This document shows positions 27,152 to 36,063 of a stretch of DNA of 64,000 nucleotides, piece after piece. Numbering within the stretch: the stretch's first letter is position 1; every line of letters begins with the position of its first letter. Source of the stretch: Phocaeicola faecium (lineage in GTDB: Bacteria; Bacteroidota; Bacteroidia; Bacteroidales; Bacteroidaceae); assembly GCF_014837055.1 (NCBI RefSeq), contig NZ_JACSPQ010000019.1, forward strand, positions 124,001 to 188,000. Direction: 5' to 3'. Below the pieces are notes generated by a model. The model ran no database searches and was not told where the DNA came from. It worked only from the letters and a program-made list of their open reading frames with translations. A program made the translations under genes and the position numbers.

Positions 27152-27883
27152 TTATATTTGTTCACTGGTTTTACCGAATCGGCGTTCTCTCTTTTGATAA
27201 TCACTAATGGCTTTACGTAACTCAGCCTCTTTAAAATCGGGCCAAAAAGTATCACAGAAGTAAAGCTCGGAATAAGCGCACTGCCAAAGCAGGTAATTGC
27301 TCAAGCGTATTTCCCCACCCGTACGGATTAACAAGTCCGGGTCGGGCATATAGTTGGTTGCCAAATGGCTGTCAATTGTTTTGTCAGTTATATCTTGTGG
27401 CTTTAATTTTCCTTCTGCCACATCTTTAGCTATCAGTTTCACGGCTTCGGTGATTTCCCATTTCGAGGAATAACTCAACGCAAGAGTGAGACACATTCCC
27501 GTATTGGCCGCCGTACGTTCTATACACCGGTTCAAGCGGTTTAATACGTCTTCCGGCAGTTTGTCTGTATCGCCGATGATACGGAAGCTGATATTGTTTT
27601 TCATAAAAGTTTCTTCCTCGATGGAGTCCATAAGCAAACTCATCAATGCTGCTACTTCGTCTACCGGACGATTCCAATTCTCCGTCGAGAACGTGTAAAG
27701 CGTAAGAAATTTTACGCCTAACCGTGCAGATTCTTCAGCTATGACATGCACCGTCTCGGCACCCGCCTGATGACCAAACGTACGGGCGTGACCGCGTTGC
27801 TTTGCCCAGCGTCCGTTACCATCCATAATGATGGCTATGTGGGCTGGAATGCGGTTCATGTCTATCATTTCTTTATCACACAT
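27152..27883 (-). CDS. uppS: Isoprenyl (undecaprenyl) diphosphate synthase
   Basis: 243 residues of the cis-prenyltransferase family. The catalytic Asp is in [14 protein letters not shown], the substrate region is [13 protein letters not shown] and the C-terminal signature is [19 protein letters not shown]. It makes the C55 lipid carrier for peptidoglycan and surface glycans. In-frame Met codons at residues 6 and 9 are possible alternative starts; the family core begins at [13 protein letters not shown]. Sixteen bp before bamA and 19 bp after the DUF6242-like gene. Confidence 0.95.
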   Translation of the reverse strand: MCDKEMIDMNRIPAHIAIIMDGNGRWAKQRGHARTFGHQAGAETVHVIAEESARLGVKFLTLYTFSTENWNRPVDEVAALMSLLMDSIEEETFMKNNISFRIIGDTDKLPEDVLNRLNRCIERTAANTGMCLTLALSYSSKWEITEAVKLIAKDVAEGKLKPQDITDKTIDSHLATNYMPDPDLLIRTGGEIRLSNYLLWQCAYSELYFCDTFWPDFKEAELRKAISDYQKRERRFGKTSEQI

Positions 27884-27902
27884 GTTCTCTTTCCTTCTTT
27901 TA

Positions 27903-29396
27903 TTACCATTGTTTGGGCTTAAAGCTCAAACGGTTGATGTAACCGCGACTCATGCTTCCGTCTCTCCATACCACCCAAATGCAGCTGGGGTTCAAGGCTC
28001 CTTCTGCATTCAGCTCTTGTTCCGGCGTACTGACGGTGCAAGAATATTCACTTTCAGAGTTCTGATAATAAGTAGCAAACGATTCGGTAATCAGGTTTGT
28101 TTCGGTATCATCGGCATAAATCGTTTCTTGTGGGAATACCACTTTGGTTAGCATCGGTTCCCATGTCAGTCCGTTATCCTCCGATGAATAGAAATATTGG
28201 AATGGAACGGTAAGGGTAGTACCCGAAGCCTTGCTTGCACCGCCGAATGCATAAAGTTTGCCGTCGTAAGTTATCATGGAAATATTTTCAAGATAGGGTA
28301 CAGGCAGGTTTGAGGTATTGATTTTTACCCACGGTTCGTTTGTCAGGCGCGTATAAATCGGGACAATCGTATCGTTTCCTGTCTGGTTGTCTATCATCAA
28401 TGTAGTGCGATGTATCTGGTCGTTATATGACAGCGCTACGGTTGATGAGAAGTTTGCTCCTTCTTCGAAGGTTACTGATTGAGTATCCTCACTCCATGTT
28501 CCGTCGGCGAGATTTATCTTGCCGTTGGTATTTCCGGCACAAGCATATAATACAGCTCCTGAGCTTTCTGTCGCTCCTGCCAACAAGCGTGTAACAGTTA
28601 TATCTGTTGTTACTGTTTCAATATTCATGTCGGAAGGATTCAAGCGATACAGTTGGTTAGCTGTGGTCAGGAAATAGATATAACCTTCACACGTTACGGC
28701 AGAGTTCGGTTTTATATCCGACGGGATGCCGGATACTGTACTCCATCCGTCAGGGGTATAAGAACTCACATCGGTATATTGCATGAGTGTTGTTCCGTTA
28801 TGTGTTCCGATCACAAAAACCTTTCCGTCGGCATATAAAGCCTGCTGGCCGGTTAAGTTTCCGCCATCGAACGACTGTGAGAAATTCCTCCAAACCAATG
28901 TGTCCGGGTCTAATTGGTGTACATTTACTTTTACCGTATACGGATATCCTTTTATCACGCTGTTTTCGCTGTATGTATAAACCCTGAATTTTACGGGATT
29001 CGTAAAGTCGATAGAGTCTGTACTTGTCCACACGGTATCTTCACCGTTTTTCTCGTACGCCAAGAAGCCGTAACCGCCATCATAACTTATGGTAGTGGTA
29101 ACCTTGTCGGTGTGTGTACCCACAGGCAACGAGTCTTTATTTTCGATGATACGGCTTGTCTGGTCAATCGTAAACGGATAGTCCGCAAAGCTTATCGTAT
29201 CAACAAAAGCACTGTCTTTGCCTTCCGAGTCTATCCCCACGCGGTCAATGTGTAATGTTCCTACGGCAAAGCTCGTAATACTACTCTCTAAGGTATAATC
29301 GATAACCACCTCATTGCTATCCAAACATGATACAAGTGAGGGAGTTGTCATCAATAAAGCCGCTATCAGCGGCAGATACTTTATTTTCATTTGCAA
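27903..29396 (-). CDS. DUF6242-like lipoprotein with beta-propeller-type repeats
   Basis: 497 residues. It has a lipoprotein signal with lipobox LVSC ([19 protein letters not shown] then SLVSCLD). The rest is beta-rich, with Kelch-like blades such as [16 protein letters not shown] and [15 protein letters not shown], and a C-terminal [15 protein letters not shown]. This matches the Bacteroidales family annotated as DUF6242, whose function is unknown. It is the first gene of the run leading into uppS and bamA, which suggests an envelope role, but that is inference from position. Confidence 0.75.
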   Translation of the reverse strand: MQMKIKYLPLIAALLMTTPSLVSCLDSNEVVIDYTLESSITSFAVGTLHIDRVGIDSEGKDSAFVDTISFADYPFTIDQTSRIIENKDSLPVGTHTDKVTTTISYDGGYGFLAYEKNGEDTVWTSTDSIDFTNPVKFRVYTYSENSVIKGYPYTVKVNVHQLDPDTLVWRNFSQSFDGGNLTGQQALYADGKVFVIGTHNGTTLMQYTDVSSYTPDGWSTVSGIPSDIKPNSAVTCEGYIYFLTTANQLYRLNPSDMNIETVTTDITVTRLLAGATESSGAVLYACAGNTNGKINLADGTWSEDTQSVTFEEGANFSSTVALSYNDQIHRTTLMIDNQTGNDTIVPIYTRLTNEPWVKINTSNLPVPYLENISMITYDGKLYAFGGASKASGTTLTVPFQYFYSSEDNGLTWEPMLTKVVFPQETIYADDTETNLITESFATYYQNSESEYSCTVSTPEQELNAEGALNPSCIWVVWRDGSMSRGYINRLSFKPKQW

Positions 29397-29419
29397 ATCA
29401 GTCCTTTTGTTACAAGTTG

Positions 29420-29427
29420 CAAAAGTA
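29420..29427 (-). promoter_or_regulatory. -7 element for the DUF6242-uppS-bamA-skp operon
   Basis: Minus-strand TACTTTTG, 24 bases upstream of the ATG at 29396, matching the Bacteroides -7 box. A -33 match is not evident. Confidence 0.5.
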
Positions 29428-29558
29428 GAAAGTTTTTTTTCGTTATGATACTTTTAATGGAAGTTTTATATAAAATTATGGATAAACATCGCTTTTTTAT
29501 CTGCAAAACAGGATTATTTTTCCCGAATTTAGCGGAAAAAACTATTTCTTAGGGCTTG

Positions 29559-29768
29559 TTAAGAGCCTGTTTAAATTTTCCAATAAGTTGTTTTTACCAG
29601 CTTCCCTTTGAGTTTGTTTCCGGTCTGTTTCCCCGTTTTTACTTGTCAGATAGCCCGCTATCCTCCTCATCACACAATCGGAAATGCCTCAAAAACTCAT
29701 TCCAAATCATCGCACGATAAATTCAAAACAGTTTCTAAAGCCGAGCAAAATTTAAACAAACTCTAAAA
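29559..29768. mobile_element. MITE-like element with about 20-bp inverted ends
   Basis: The left end GAGCCTGTTTAAATTTTCC (29563-29581) and the reverse complement of the right end (29746-29764, GAGTTTGTTTAAATTTTGC) match at 16 of 19 bases. The interior of about 165 bp has no open reading frame of note. It looks like a miniature inverted-repeat element, or the two ends of an insertion sequence that has lost its transposase. It occupies much of the 600-bp gap between the DUF6242-like gene and ribD. Confidence 0.6.
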
Positions 29769-29829
29769 TTATGTTTAACCTCGGTTCCTCAAAAGGGATG
29801 GATGAAATTTCCTTTCTTGAAAATTCAAA

Positions 29830-29965
29830 CAGACCCTCTGCAAAGGGCGTGTTTTGGCATGATTTGAGCCTGAAAATTCTACCTGAAAGACAGGCAAGCC
29901 TTCCGAATAGAAATGGTGAACTTATCCGCATGGAATACTCCACGCTTGCGGTTGCGTTTTTCGGT
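29830..29965 (+). repeat. Dispersed intergenic repeat, copy E
   Basis: Reads GCCTGAAAATTCTACC, GAAAGACAGGCAAGCC, TTCCGAATAGAAA, then TTATCCGCATGGAATA. It is the best plus-strand match to the reverse complement of copy D and shares CCTGAAAATTCTA and GAAAGAC with copy A. It lies between the MITE-like element and ribD. Small frames across it have no protein-like character. Confidence 0.55.
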
Positions 29966-29994
29966 GCATTTCGGCAGGAAATTTCCTGCCTGTT

Positions 29995-31029
29995 TTACCG
30001 TACATAATGAGAAACCGTAACTCCATCACGCAGCTCATACTCAGCCTTATATCCGGCAGGTACTTGAGGCGCTTTTACTCCGTCCCCTAAAACGCTTTGG
30101 GCATGTTCGATATAAATCTCGTCCCACAGTCCGGCATCGATGAATGACTGTGAGAGCGAAGCTCCTCCTTCTACCAGCAACGACTGTATGTTGTTCCGGA
30201 AAAGTTTATCCATGATTTGAGGCAAGATGTCACTATGGAAATCTAATGCCACGCACGAAACGTTCTTGCCCATCGGTTTCGGCTGTTCAGTGAAAACGAT
30301 GGTAGGATTGCTGCCGTCGAACAGGTGGAGTGACGGGGGCAATGACAAATTGCGGTCGATTACCAAGCGAAGCGGGTTTTTGCCGTACCAATGGCGGACC
30401 GTAAGCGAAGGATTGTCGAGCAATGCCGTTCGTCTGCCTACCAAAATGGCCTGATGTTCGGCACGTTGCTTGTGTACGTAAGCCAAATTGAGCGGTGTAG
30501 ACAGAATTACCGGACTTCCGTTTTCACGTATCGTGTCAATAAACCCGTCGGCAGATTGTGCCCATTTCAGCGTGATGTACGGACGTTTTTGGGTGTTAAA
30601 CGTAATGAAACGCCGAATCAGCCGCCGGCATTCCGCCTCTAAAACGCCTACCGTCACATCGATGCCGGCGTTGCGCAATTTTTGGATTCCGCGACCGGAT
30701 ACTTGTGAAAAAGGGTCGATACACCCTACCACCACACGGGGAATCCCCTTGCTGATAATCAAGTCGGCACACGGAGGCGTTTTCCCGTAGTGCGAACAAG
30801 GTTCGAGGCTTACATAAAGCGTCGATTTTTTCAGCAGCTGTTCATCGCTGACCGAACGAATGGCATTTACCTCTGCGTGTGCCTCTCCGCAGCGGGCATG
30901 ATACCCCTCACCGATAATCTTGTCGCGATATACGATAACTGCTCCCACCATCGGGTTCGGAGCCGCGTTTATCATCCCGTTTTGTGCCAGTTGTATGCAT
31001 CTGCGGATATATTTTTCGTCTGTTGTCAT
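29995..31029 (-). CDS. ribD: Bifunctional riboflavin deaminase-reductase
   Basis: 344 residues with two domains. Residues 1-145 form a cytidine-deaminase-like zinc domain (CGEAHAEVNA and EPCSHYGKTPPCADL supply the His and two Cys ligands). Residues about 150-344 form the HTP reductase domain (ITLKWAQSADGFI at its start). It carries out the second and third steps of riboflavin synthesis in the cytoplasm. It stands alone on the minus strand, divergent from prmC with a 48-bp gap. Confidence 0.94.
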   Translation of the reverse strand: MTTDEKYIRRCIQLAQNGMINAAPNPMVGAVIVYRDKIIGEGYHARCGEAHAEVNAIRSVSDEQLLKKSTLYVSLEPCSHYGKTPPCADLIISKGIPRVVVGCIDPFSQVSGRGIQKLRNAGIDVTVGVLEAECRRLIRRFITFNTQKRPYITLKWAQSADGFIDTIRENGSPVILSTPLNLAYVHKQRAEHQAILVGRRTALLDNPSLTVRHWYGKNPLRLVIDRNLSLPPSLHLFDGSNPTIVFTEQPKPMGKNVSCVALDFHSDILPQIMDKLFRNNIQSLLVEGGASLSQSFIDAGLWDEIYIEHAQSVLGDGVKAPQVPAGYKAEYELRDGVTVSHYVR

Positions 31030-31050
31030 GAGGTTATATGTTTTTATGCT

Positions 31051-31058
31051 TACTTTTG
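31051..31058 (+). promoter_or_regulatory. -7 element for prmC-recX-comF
   Basis: TACTTTTG, 19 bases before the ATG at 31078. It supports that ATG as the real prmC start, since transcription would begin only a few bases upstream of it. Confidence 0.5.
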
Positions 31059-31077
31059 TACATTATTATTTTTATGT

Positions 31078-31920
31078 ATGAATCCCCTTTATATCTATAT
31101 AAAGCAAAAACTTATTGCCGCTTCGTATGCCGAAACAGAAGCGTCTGCCCTTGCCCGATGGATACTGGAAGAGGAATTCGGCTTTTCTACGCTCGAACTT
31201 TATGCCGGCAAAGATACTGATTTTCCGATGGAAAAGCGTAACCGTTTAAACGATATTCTTGTCCGGCTTGCTCGCTTTGAACCTATACAATATATAATAG
31301 GGAAAACGGAGTTTTGCGGGCTGACGCTGAAAGTTTCTTCCGATGTACTTATACCGCGACCGGAAACGGCCGAGTTGGTAGACTGGATTGTGTCCGACTG
31401 TCCGCAGTCGGGCTTGCGCGTGCTCGATATCGGTACAGGGAGCGGATGTATAGCCATTACGTTGGCGGAACGTATGGTTGAAGCCGAAGTCTCGGCATGG
31501 GACATCTCGGAAAAAGCATTGGCGGTAGCGCGCGAAAACGCTCTGCGTAACAACGTCCGCATCGCATTTTCCTGCATGGATGTATTCAACGAGCCGACTG
31601 GCACCTCCGTATTTGACATTATCGTCAGCAATCCGCCCTATATCACCGAAAGCGAACGCGCGGAGATGGAGCGAAACGTATTAGATTACGAACCTGAAAC
31701 CGCATTGTTTGTGCCCGACACAGACCCGCTGCGTTTTTACCGCCGCATTGCCCACATCGGCAATCAAATGCTGAAACCCGGAGGCAAATTGTTTTTCGAG
31801 ATAAATCGCGCATACGGGAGTGAAACCGCCGCTATGCTGAAATACGGAGGGTATAGCCAAGTAGAAGTGCGTTCAGACTCGTATGGTAATGCCCGCATGA
31901 TTAAAGCGATAAAAAGATGA
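31078..31920 (+). CDS. prmC: Release-factor glutamine methyltransferase
   Basis: 280 residues from the ATG at 31078. The SAM-binding motif is RVLDIGTGSGCIAITLAE and the catalytic NPPY is in IIVSNPPYITESE. The enzyme methylates the GGQ glutamine of RF1 and RF2. The frame runs open upstream to 30790, but that part overlaps ribD on the other strand and the promoter, and it is not protein-like, so it is excluded. The stop overlaps the recX start by 4 bp. Confidence 0.95.
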   Translation: MNPLYIYIKQKLIAASYAETEASALARWILEEEFGFSTLELYAGKDTDFPMEKRNRLNDILVRLARFEPIQYIIGKTEFCGLTLKVSSDVLIPRPETAELVDWIVSDCPQSGLRVLDIGTGSGCIAITLAERMVEAEVSAWDISEKALAVARENALRNNVRIAFSCMDVFNEPTGTSVFDIIVSNPPYITESERAEMERNVLDYEPETALFVPDTDPLRFYRRIAHIGNQMLKPGGKLFFEINRAYGSETAAMLKYGGYSQVEVRSDSYGNARMIKAIKR

Positions 31921-32396
31921 AAGAATATACCGAAAAAGAATTAAATCTGAAAGCAGAAGCCCTCTGCTCGGCGGCAGAGCGTTGCCCCGCAGACGTGGAA
32001 GCCAAGCTGAAACAGTGGGGAGCCGACGAAGAAGTGCAGGCACGCATCATGGCGCATCTGTTTAACGAACGCTATCTGGATTCCACCCGCTTCTGCCGTT
32101 TTTTTGTAAGAGACAAATATCGCTTCAACCAATGGGGGCGGATGAAAATCGTGCAGGCACTCCGGATGAAACATCTTTCAACCGACGAAATAGCTGCCGG
32201 GCTGGAAGAGATAGACGAAGAAGAATATACGGACATATTGAAACGCCTTTTAAAGCAGAAAGCAAAATCGGTAAAAGGAAATACCGAGTACGAGCGGAAC
32301 ACAAAACTGATTCGTTTCGCCATAGGCAGAGGATTTACGCCCGAGGAAGTGATGCGCCAAATCAAACAACCCGATGCGGATGATTACGGTTTCTGA
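31917..32396 (+). CDS. recX: RecX-family regulator of RecA
   Basis: 159 residues, helical and charged, with the three-helix repeat pattern of RecX (LFNERYLDSTRFCRFFVRDK, then FNQWGRMKIVQALRMKHLS and IRFAIGRGFTPEEVMRQIK). RecX binds RecA filaments and limits recombination. It is translationally coupled to prmC (4-bp overlap) and overlaps the start of the comF-like gene by 23 bp. Confidence 0.9.
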   Translation: MKEYTEKELNLKAEALCSAAERCPADVEAKLKQWGADEEVQARIMAHLFNERYLDSTRFCRFFVRDKYRFNQWGRMKIVQALRMKHLSTDEIAAGLEEIDEEEYTDILKRLLKQKAKSVKGNTEYERNTKLIRFAIGRGFTPEEVMRQIKQPDADDYGF

Positions 32397-33081
32397 TTTG
32401 CGCGACTTTTTCTTTCCCCGTTGGTGCCCGGCATGTGGAGCAAAACTGTTGCATGTGGAAAATCCCCTCTGCCTCGGTTGCATGGCAGGATTACCGAAAG
32501 TACATTTGGGAAATACGCCGGGAAATGAAATGGAACAAATGTTTTGGGGAATTATTCCGATCGAACGCGCTTCTACGCTGTATTTATATACTAAAGGTGG
32601 CGGGGTGGCACAGATTCTTTACGCCATGAAGTATCATGGACGGAAAGATATTTGCCGGCAGATGGGGATGCTGCTTGCCGACGAGCTGTTTCCATCGGGA
32701 TTTTTTCACGGCATTGACGGACTTGTGCCCGTTCCTTTACATCCCAAGCGTTTGCGCAAGCGCGGTTATAACCAAAGCGAACAGTTTGCGCAGGGCATAT
32801 CGGCACGGACCGATATTCCGGTGTACCCGCATGTCATCTCCCGCGTACACAACAACCAGACACAGACGCATAAATCCGTTTATGAGCGTTGGATAAATAC
32901 AGAAACCTTGTTTCGAACCACTCCGGAAACTCTCCGGCTGGCAGGCAAGCACTTGCTGCTGGTCGACGATGTGTTGACTACCGGAGCCACTCTCTCCGCC
33001 TGTGCCGAGGCACTGCTGAAAAGCGTCGACGTCCGTATCAGCATCCTTACACTGGCTTGGGCAAAACTTAATGCCTTTTAA
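32374..33081 (+). CDS. comF: ComF-family phosphoribosyltransferase-like protein
   Basis: 235 residues. An N-terminal four-cysteine zinc site (RWCPACGAKL and PLCLGCMAG) is followed by a type I PRTase domain ending in the PRPP loop LLLVDDVLTTGATLSAC. ComF proteins are linked to DNA uptake or processing of imported DNA. In Bacteroidetes the role is not settled. Third gene of the prmC-recX-comF run. Confidence 0.9.
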   Translation: MRMITVSDLRDFFFPRWCPACGAKLLHVENPLCLGCMAGLPKVHLGNTPGNEMEQMFWGIIPIERASTLYLYTKGGGVAQILYAMKYHGRKDICRQMGMLLADELFPSGFFHGIDGLVPVPLHPKRLRKRGYNQSEQFAQGISARTDIPVYPHVISRVHNNQTQTHKSVYERWINTETLFRTTPETLRLAGKHLLLVDDVLTTGATLSACAEALLKSVDVRISILTLAWAKLNAF

Positions 33082-33142
33082 AATCTCACCCCACTGCATA
33101 AAAATAAATGCAGGTAAATTTTCTATTCCCGTGGGATTTCCA

Positions 33143-33150
33143 TACTTTTG
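33143..33150 (+). promoter_or_regulatory. -7 element for pyrE
   Basis: TACTTTTG, 31 bases before the pyrE ATG at 33182. Matches the Bacteroides -7 box; the -33 region is only weakly conserved. Confidence 0.5.
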
Positions 33151-33181
33151 CAGAAACATTTATCAGATATACAGTTAGGTT

Positions 33182-33817
33182 ATGAAAGCATTGGAAAGAT
33201 TATTCGCAGAAAAATTGCTGAAAGTAAAAGCGGTTAAAATCCAGCCGGCAAATCCTTTTACATGGGCTTCGGGTTGGAAATCACCCATTTATTGTGACAA
33301 CCGTAAGACTCTCTCTTATCCGGCTCTTCGCAATTTCGTGAAATTGGAAATTTGCCGTACTATCCTTGAGAAGTTCGGAGATGTAGACGCTATTGCAGGC
33401 GTGGCAACGGGAGCTATCGCACAAGGTGCATTGGTAGCAGAAGAGTTGAACCTCCCGTTTGTTTACGTTCGTTCAAGTCCGAAAGACCACGGATTGGAAA
33501 ACCTGATTGAAGGAGAACTCCGTCCGGGTATGAAAGTGGTAGTTATCGAAGACTTGATTTCTACGGGTGGAAGCAGCCTGAAAGCTGTCGAAGCAATTCG
33601 TCGCGACGGATGCGAAGTTATCGGCATGATTGCATCGTTTACTTATGGTTTCGATGTATCGGCAGAAGCCTTTAAGAGCGCTAAGGTAGAGCTGGTTACA
33701 TTAACTAACTACAATGCCGTTCTGGAGGCTGCCCTGAAAACGGATTACATCAACGAAGAAGATATTCCGGTTTTGCAGGCATGGAGAAAGGATCCGGCTC
33801 ACTGGACAGGAAAATAA
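33182..33817 (+). CDS. pyrE: Orotate phosphoribosyltransferase
   Basis: 211 residues. The PRPP-binding motif is VVVIEDLISTGGSS, with orotate-site features KSPIYCDNRKTLSYP at the N-terminus. It converts orotate and PRPP to OMP in pyrimidine synthesis. Followed by a strong terminator-like hairpin, so it is probably transcribed alone or only partly read through into the SRPBCC gene. Confidence 0.96.
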   Translation: MKALERLFAEKLLKVKAVKIQPANPFTWASGWKSPIYCDNRKTLSYPALRNFVKLEICRTILEKFGDVDAIAGVATGAIAQGALVAEELNLPFVYVRSSPKDHGLENLIEGELRPGMKVVVIEDLISTGGSSLKAVEAIRRDGCEVIGMIASFTYGFDVSAEAFKSAKVELVTLTNYNAVLEAALKTDYINEEDIPVLQAWRKDPAHWTGK

Positions 33818-33837
33818 TTTTATATATTTAAAGCTAG

Positions 33838-33887
33838 AAAGCACGGAGGCGCGATTTTTGTTGAAAAAACGCAGCCTCCGTGCTTTT
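33838..33887 (+). terminator. Intrinsic terminator after pyrE
   Basis: 13-base perfect arms AAAGCACGGAGGC (33838-33850) and GCCTCCGTGCTTT (33874-33886) around a 23-base loop, ending in TTTT. It lies 20 bp after the pyrE stop. Confidence 0.85.
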
Positions 33888-33915
33888 ATGTAAAACCCCT
33901 AACCCTAAAAAATCA

Positions 33916-34344
33916 ATGGCTATACAATTTGAAAGTAACGTAAAGCATATCTCTTACAGTCAGGAGCGAGTATATGGCGTGTTGTCAGACTTGAACAACA
34001 TGGAGCGGATGCGCGATAAGCTGGATGAAATGAAAAGCAAACTCGAAGGCAAGATAGAGGATATGTCTTTCGATCGTGACTCGCTGTCTATCAAAGTACA
34101 AGGAATCAACCTTACGCTTCGCATCATAGAGCGTGAGCCGATGAAATGTATCAAGTTTGAGGGAGATAAAACTCCTATTCCGATGAACTTGTGGATTCAA
34201 ATACTGCCCGTATCGGAAGAAGAATCGAAAATAAAAGTAACAATACGCGCCGAAGTTAATATGTTTATGAAAGCAATGGTATCGAAACCCTTGCAGGAAG
34301 GAGTGGAAAAACTGGCAGAAACGCTGGCGCGTATACCTTATTAA
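33916..34344 (+). CDS. SRPBCC/START-like small protein
   Basis: 142 residues from the ATG at 33916 (MAIQFESNVKHISYSQERVY). The order of strands and helices, with VYGVLSDLNNMERM near the N-terminus and a long C-terminal helix (MVSKPLQEGVEKLAETLARI), is that of the SRPBCC fold, which binds small hydrophobic ligands. An upstream in-frame ATG at 33880 lies inside the pyrE terminator and is rejected. Function unknown; argH starts 34 bp downstream on the same strand. Confidence 0.78.
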   Translation: MAIQFESNVKHISYSQERVYGVLSDLNNMERMRDKLDEMKSKLEGKIEDMSFDRDSLSIKVQGINLTLRIIEREPMKCIKFEGDKTPIPMNLWIQILPVSEEESKIKVTIRAEVNMFMKAMVSKPLQEGVEKLAETLARIPY

Positions 34345-34377
34345 TAACTAAATCTCGTCAATTAAAGAAGGATTACA

Positions 34378-35718
34378 ATGGCTCAGAAACTTTGGGAAAA
34401 AAGCGTACAAGTAAACGCAGAAATCGACCGTTTCACGGTAGGACACGACAGGGAAATGGACCTCTATCTGGCTAAATACGATGTATTGGGCTCTATGGCT
34501 CACATAACGATGCTTGAGAGCATTGGACTGCTTACCTCTGAGGAATTAAAGACATTGCTGGAAGAATTGAAACATATTTATGAAACGGCAGAAAAAGGGG
34601 AGTTTGTCATTGAAGATGGTATAGAAGATGTACACTCGCAGGTAGAGTTGATGCTGACACGCAGGTTAGGGGATGTGGGTAAGAAAATTCACAGTGGGCG
34701 TTCGCGAAATGACCAAGTATTGGTTGATTTGAAACTTTTCACTCGCGCCCGCATCAAAGAAATAGCCGAAGCTGCTGAAGACCTTTTTCATGTGCTGATA
34801 GCTCAAAGTAACCGATACAAAGATGTTCTGATGCCCGGCTATACACATTTGCAGATAGCGATGCCCTCCTCATTTGGCTTGTGGTTCGGAGCCTATGCCG
34901 AAAGTTTGGTTGACGACATGATGTTTTTGCAGGCAGCTTATAAAGTTTGCAACCGTAATCCGCTTGGCTCCGCTGCCGGATACGGTTCATCATTTCCTCT
35001 GAACCGTGAAATGACTACCCGTCTGTTAGGCTTCGACTCAATGGACTACAACGTGGTTTACGCACAGATGGGACGCGGAAAAATGGAACGTAATGTAGCC
35101 TTTGCGCTGGCATCTATCGCCGGAACGCTCTCAAAGTTGGCATTCGATGCCTGTATGTTCAGTTGCCAGAACTTCGGTTTCGTAAAACTTCCGGACGAAT
35201 GTACCACTGGTTCCAGTATTATGCCTCATAAGAAAAATCCCGATGTGTTTGAGTTGACTCGTGCTAAATGTAACAAAATCCAAGCACTGCCCCAACAGAT
35301 CATGATGATTATGAATAATCTTCCTTCCGGATATTTTCGCGATTTGCAGATTATTAAAGAGGTATTCTTGCCTGTATTCGATGAACTGAAAGATTGTCTG
35401 CAAATGGCGGCATACATCATCGACAAGATAAAAATAAATGAACACATCCTTGACGACGACAAATACCTTTATATGTTTAGCGTGGAAGAAGTCAATCGTT
35501 TGGCCAACGAAGGAATGCCTTTCCGCGATGCGTATAAGAAGGTAGGATTAGATATTGAGAAAGGAAACTTTACACATGATAAGCAGGTACATCACACACA
35601 TGAGGGCAGTATCGGCAATTTGTGTAACGACCGGATTACAGATTTAATGAGTCAGGTAATGGCAGGATTTAATTTCTCGGTTGCCGAAGCCGCAGAGAAA
35701 TCATTATTAAATCGCTAA
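34378..35718 (+). CDS. argH: Argininosuccinate lyase
   Basis: 446 residues of the fumarase/aspartase superfamily. The signature loop GSSIMPHKKNPDVFE contains the catalytic Ser, and KIHSGRSRNDQ is the ASL-specific substrate region. It cleaves argininosuccinate to arginine and fumarate, the last step of arginine synthesis. No other arg gene is adjacent. The start has a purine-rich AAAGAAGGATTACA just upstream. Confidence 0.95.
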   Translation: MAQKLWEKSVQVNAEIDRFTVGHDREMDLYLAKYDVLGSMAHITMLESIGLLTSEELKTLLEELKHIYETAEKGEFVIEDGIEDVHSQVELMLTRRLGDVGKKIHSGRSRNDQVLVDLKLFTRARIKEIAEAAEDLFHVLIAQSNRYKDVLMPGYTHLQIAMPSSFGLWFGAYAESLVDDMMFLQAAYKVCNRNPLGSAAGYGSSFPLNREMTTRLLGFDSMDYNVVYAQMGRGKMERNVAFALASIAGTLSKLAFDACMFSCQNFGFVKLPDECTTGSSIMPHKKNPDVFELTRAKCNKIQALPQQIMMIMNNLPSGYFRDLQIIKEVFLPVFDELKDCLQMAAYIIDKIKINEHILDDDKYLYMFSVEEVNRLANEGMPFRDAYKKVGLDIEKGNFTHDKQVHHTHEGSIGNLCNDRITDLMSQVMAGFNFSVAEAAEKSLLNR

Positions 35719-35750
35719 TGGAATTTTTTTTAAAATAAACGGTGTAAATG

Positions 35751-35782
35751 TTTGGATGATATAATAAATCTCCCTACATTTG
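35751..35782 (+). promoter_or_regulatory. Promoter of the tRNA-Gly/tRNA-Leu operon
   Basis: TTTG at 35751-35754 and TACATTTG at 35775-35782 with 20 bases between them, the ideal Bacteroides spacing. Eleven bases before the first tRNA. Confidence 0.8.
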
Positions 35783-35792
35783 CACCCGAAAC

Positions 35793-35865
35793 GCGGAAAT
35801 AGCTCAGTTGGTAGAGCATAACCTTGCCAAGGTTAGGGTCGCGAGTTCGAGTCTCGTTTTCCGCT
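35793..35865 (+). tRNA. tRNA-Gly (anticodon GCC)
   Basis: Seven-pair acceptor stem GCGGAAA / TTTCCGC, D-arm AGCTCAGTTGGTAGAGCA, anticodon loop with GCC, and T-arm with GTTCGAGTC. The 3' CCA is not encoded. 73 bases. Confidence 0.96.
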
Positions 35866-35883
35866 CTATATCTTTGAAAGGCT

Positions 35884-35969
35884 GCTCGAATGGTGGAATC
35901 GGTAGACACGAGGGACTTAAAATCCCTTGGCCAGTAATGGCTGTGCGGGTTCAAGTCCCGCTTCGAGTA
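35884..35969 (+). tRNA. tRNA-Leu (anticodon TAA)
   Basis: Acceptor GCTCGAA / TTCGAGT, anticodon stem AGGGA / TCCCT with loop CTTAAAA (anticodon TAA), a long class II variable arm (GGCCAGTAATGGCT) and T-loop GTTCAAGTC. 86 bases. It is co-transcribed with tRNA-Gly. Foreign DNA begins just after it, so its 3' end is a possible attachment site for element Z; the second copy needed to prove this is not in the window. Confidence 0.95.
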
Positions 35970-35984
35970 CTTGTGTAAATGAAT

Positions 35985-36023
35985 AATCCCTTGTAAATTA
36001 ATAACTTACAAGGGATTTTGTTT
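35985..36023 (+). terminator. Terminator of the tRNA operon
   Basis: Twelve-base perfect arms AATCCCTTGTAA (35985-35996) and TTACAAGGGATT (36006-36017) around a 9-base loop, followed by TTGTTTT. Fifteen bases after tRNA-Leu. Confidence 0.85.
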
Positions 36024-36063
36024 TATCTACTGAAACATTACTGAAACTTTTTGCTTTTACCTT

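Noticed and set aside
29771..30007. 78-residue frame between the MITE-like element and ribD
   Set aside because: It is made of repeat copy E and ends inside ribD on the opposite strand.
30790..31077. Upstream extension of the prmC frame
   Set aside because: It overlaps ribD on the other strand and the -7 box at 31051; PrmC homology starts at the ATG at 31078.
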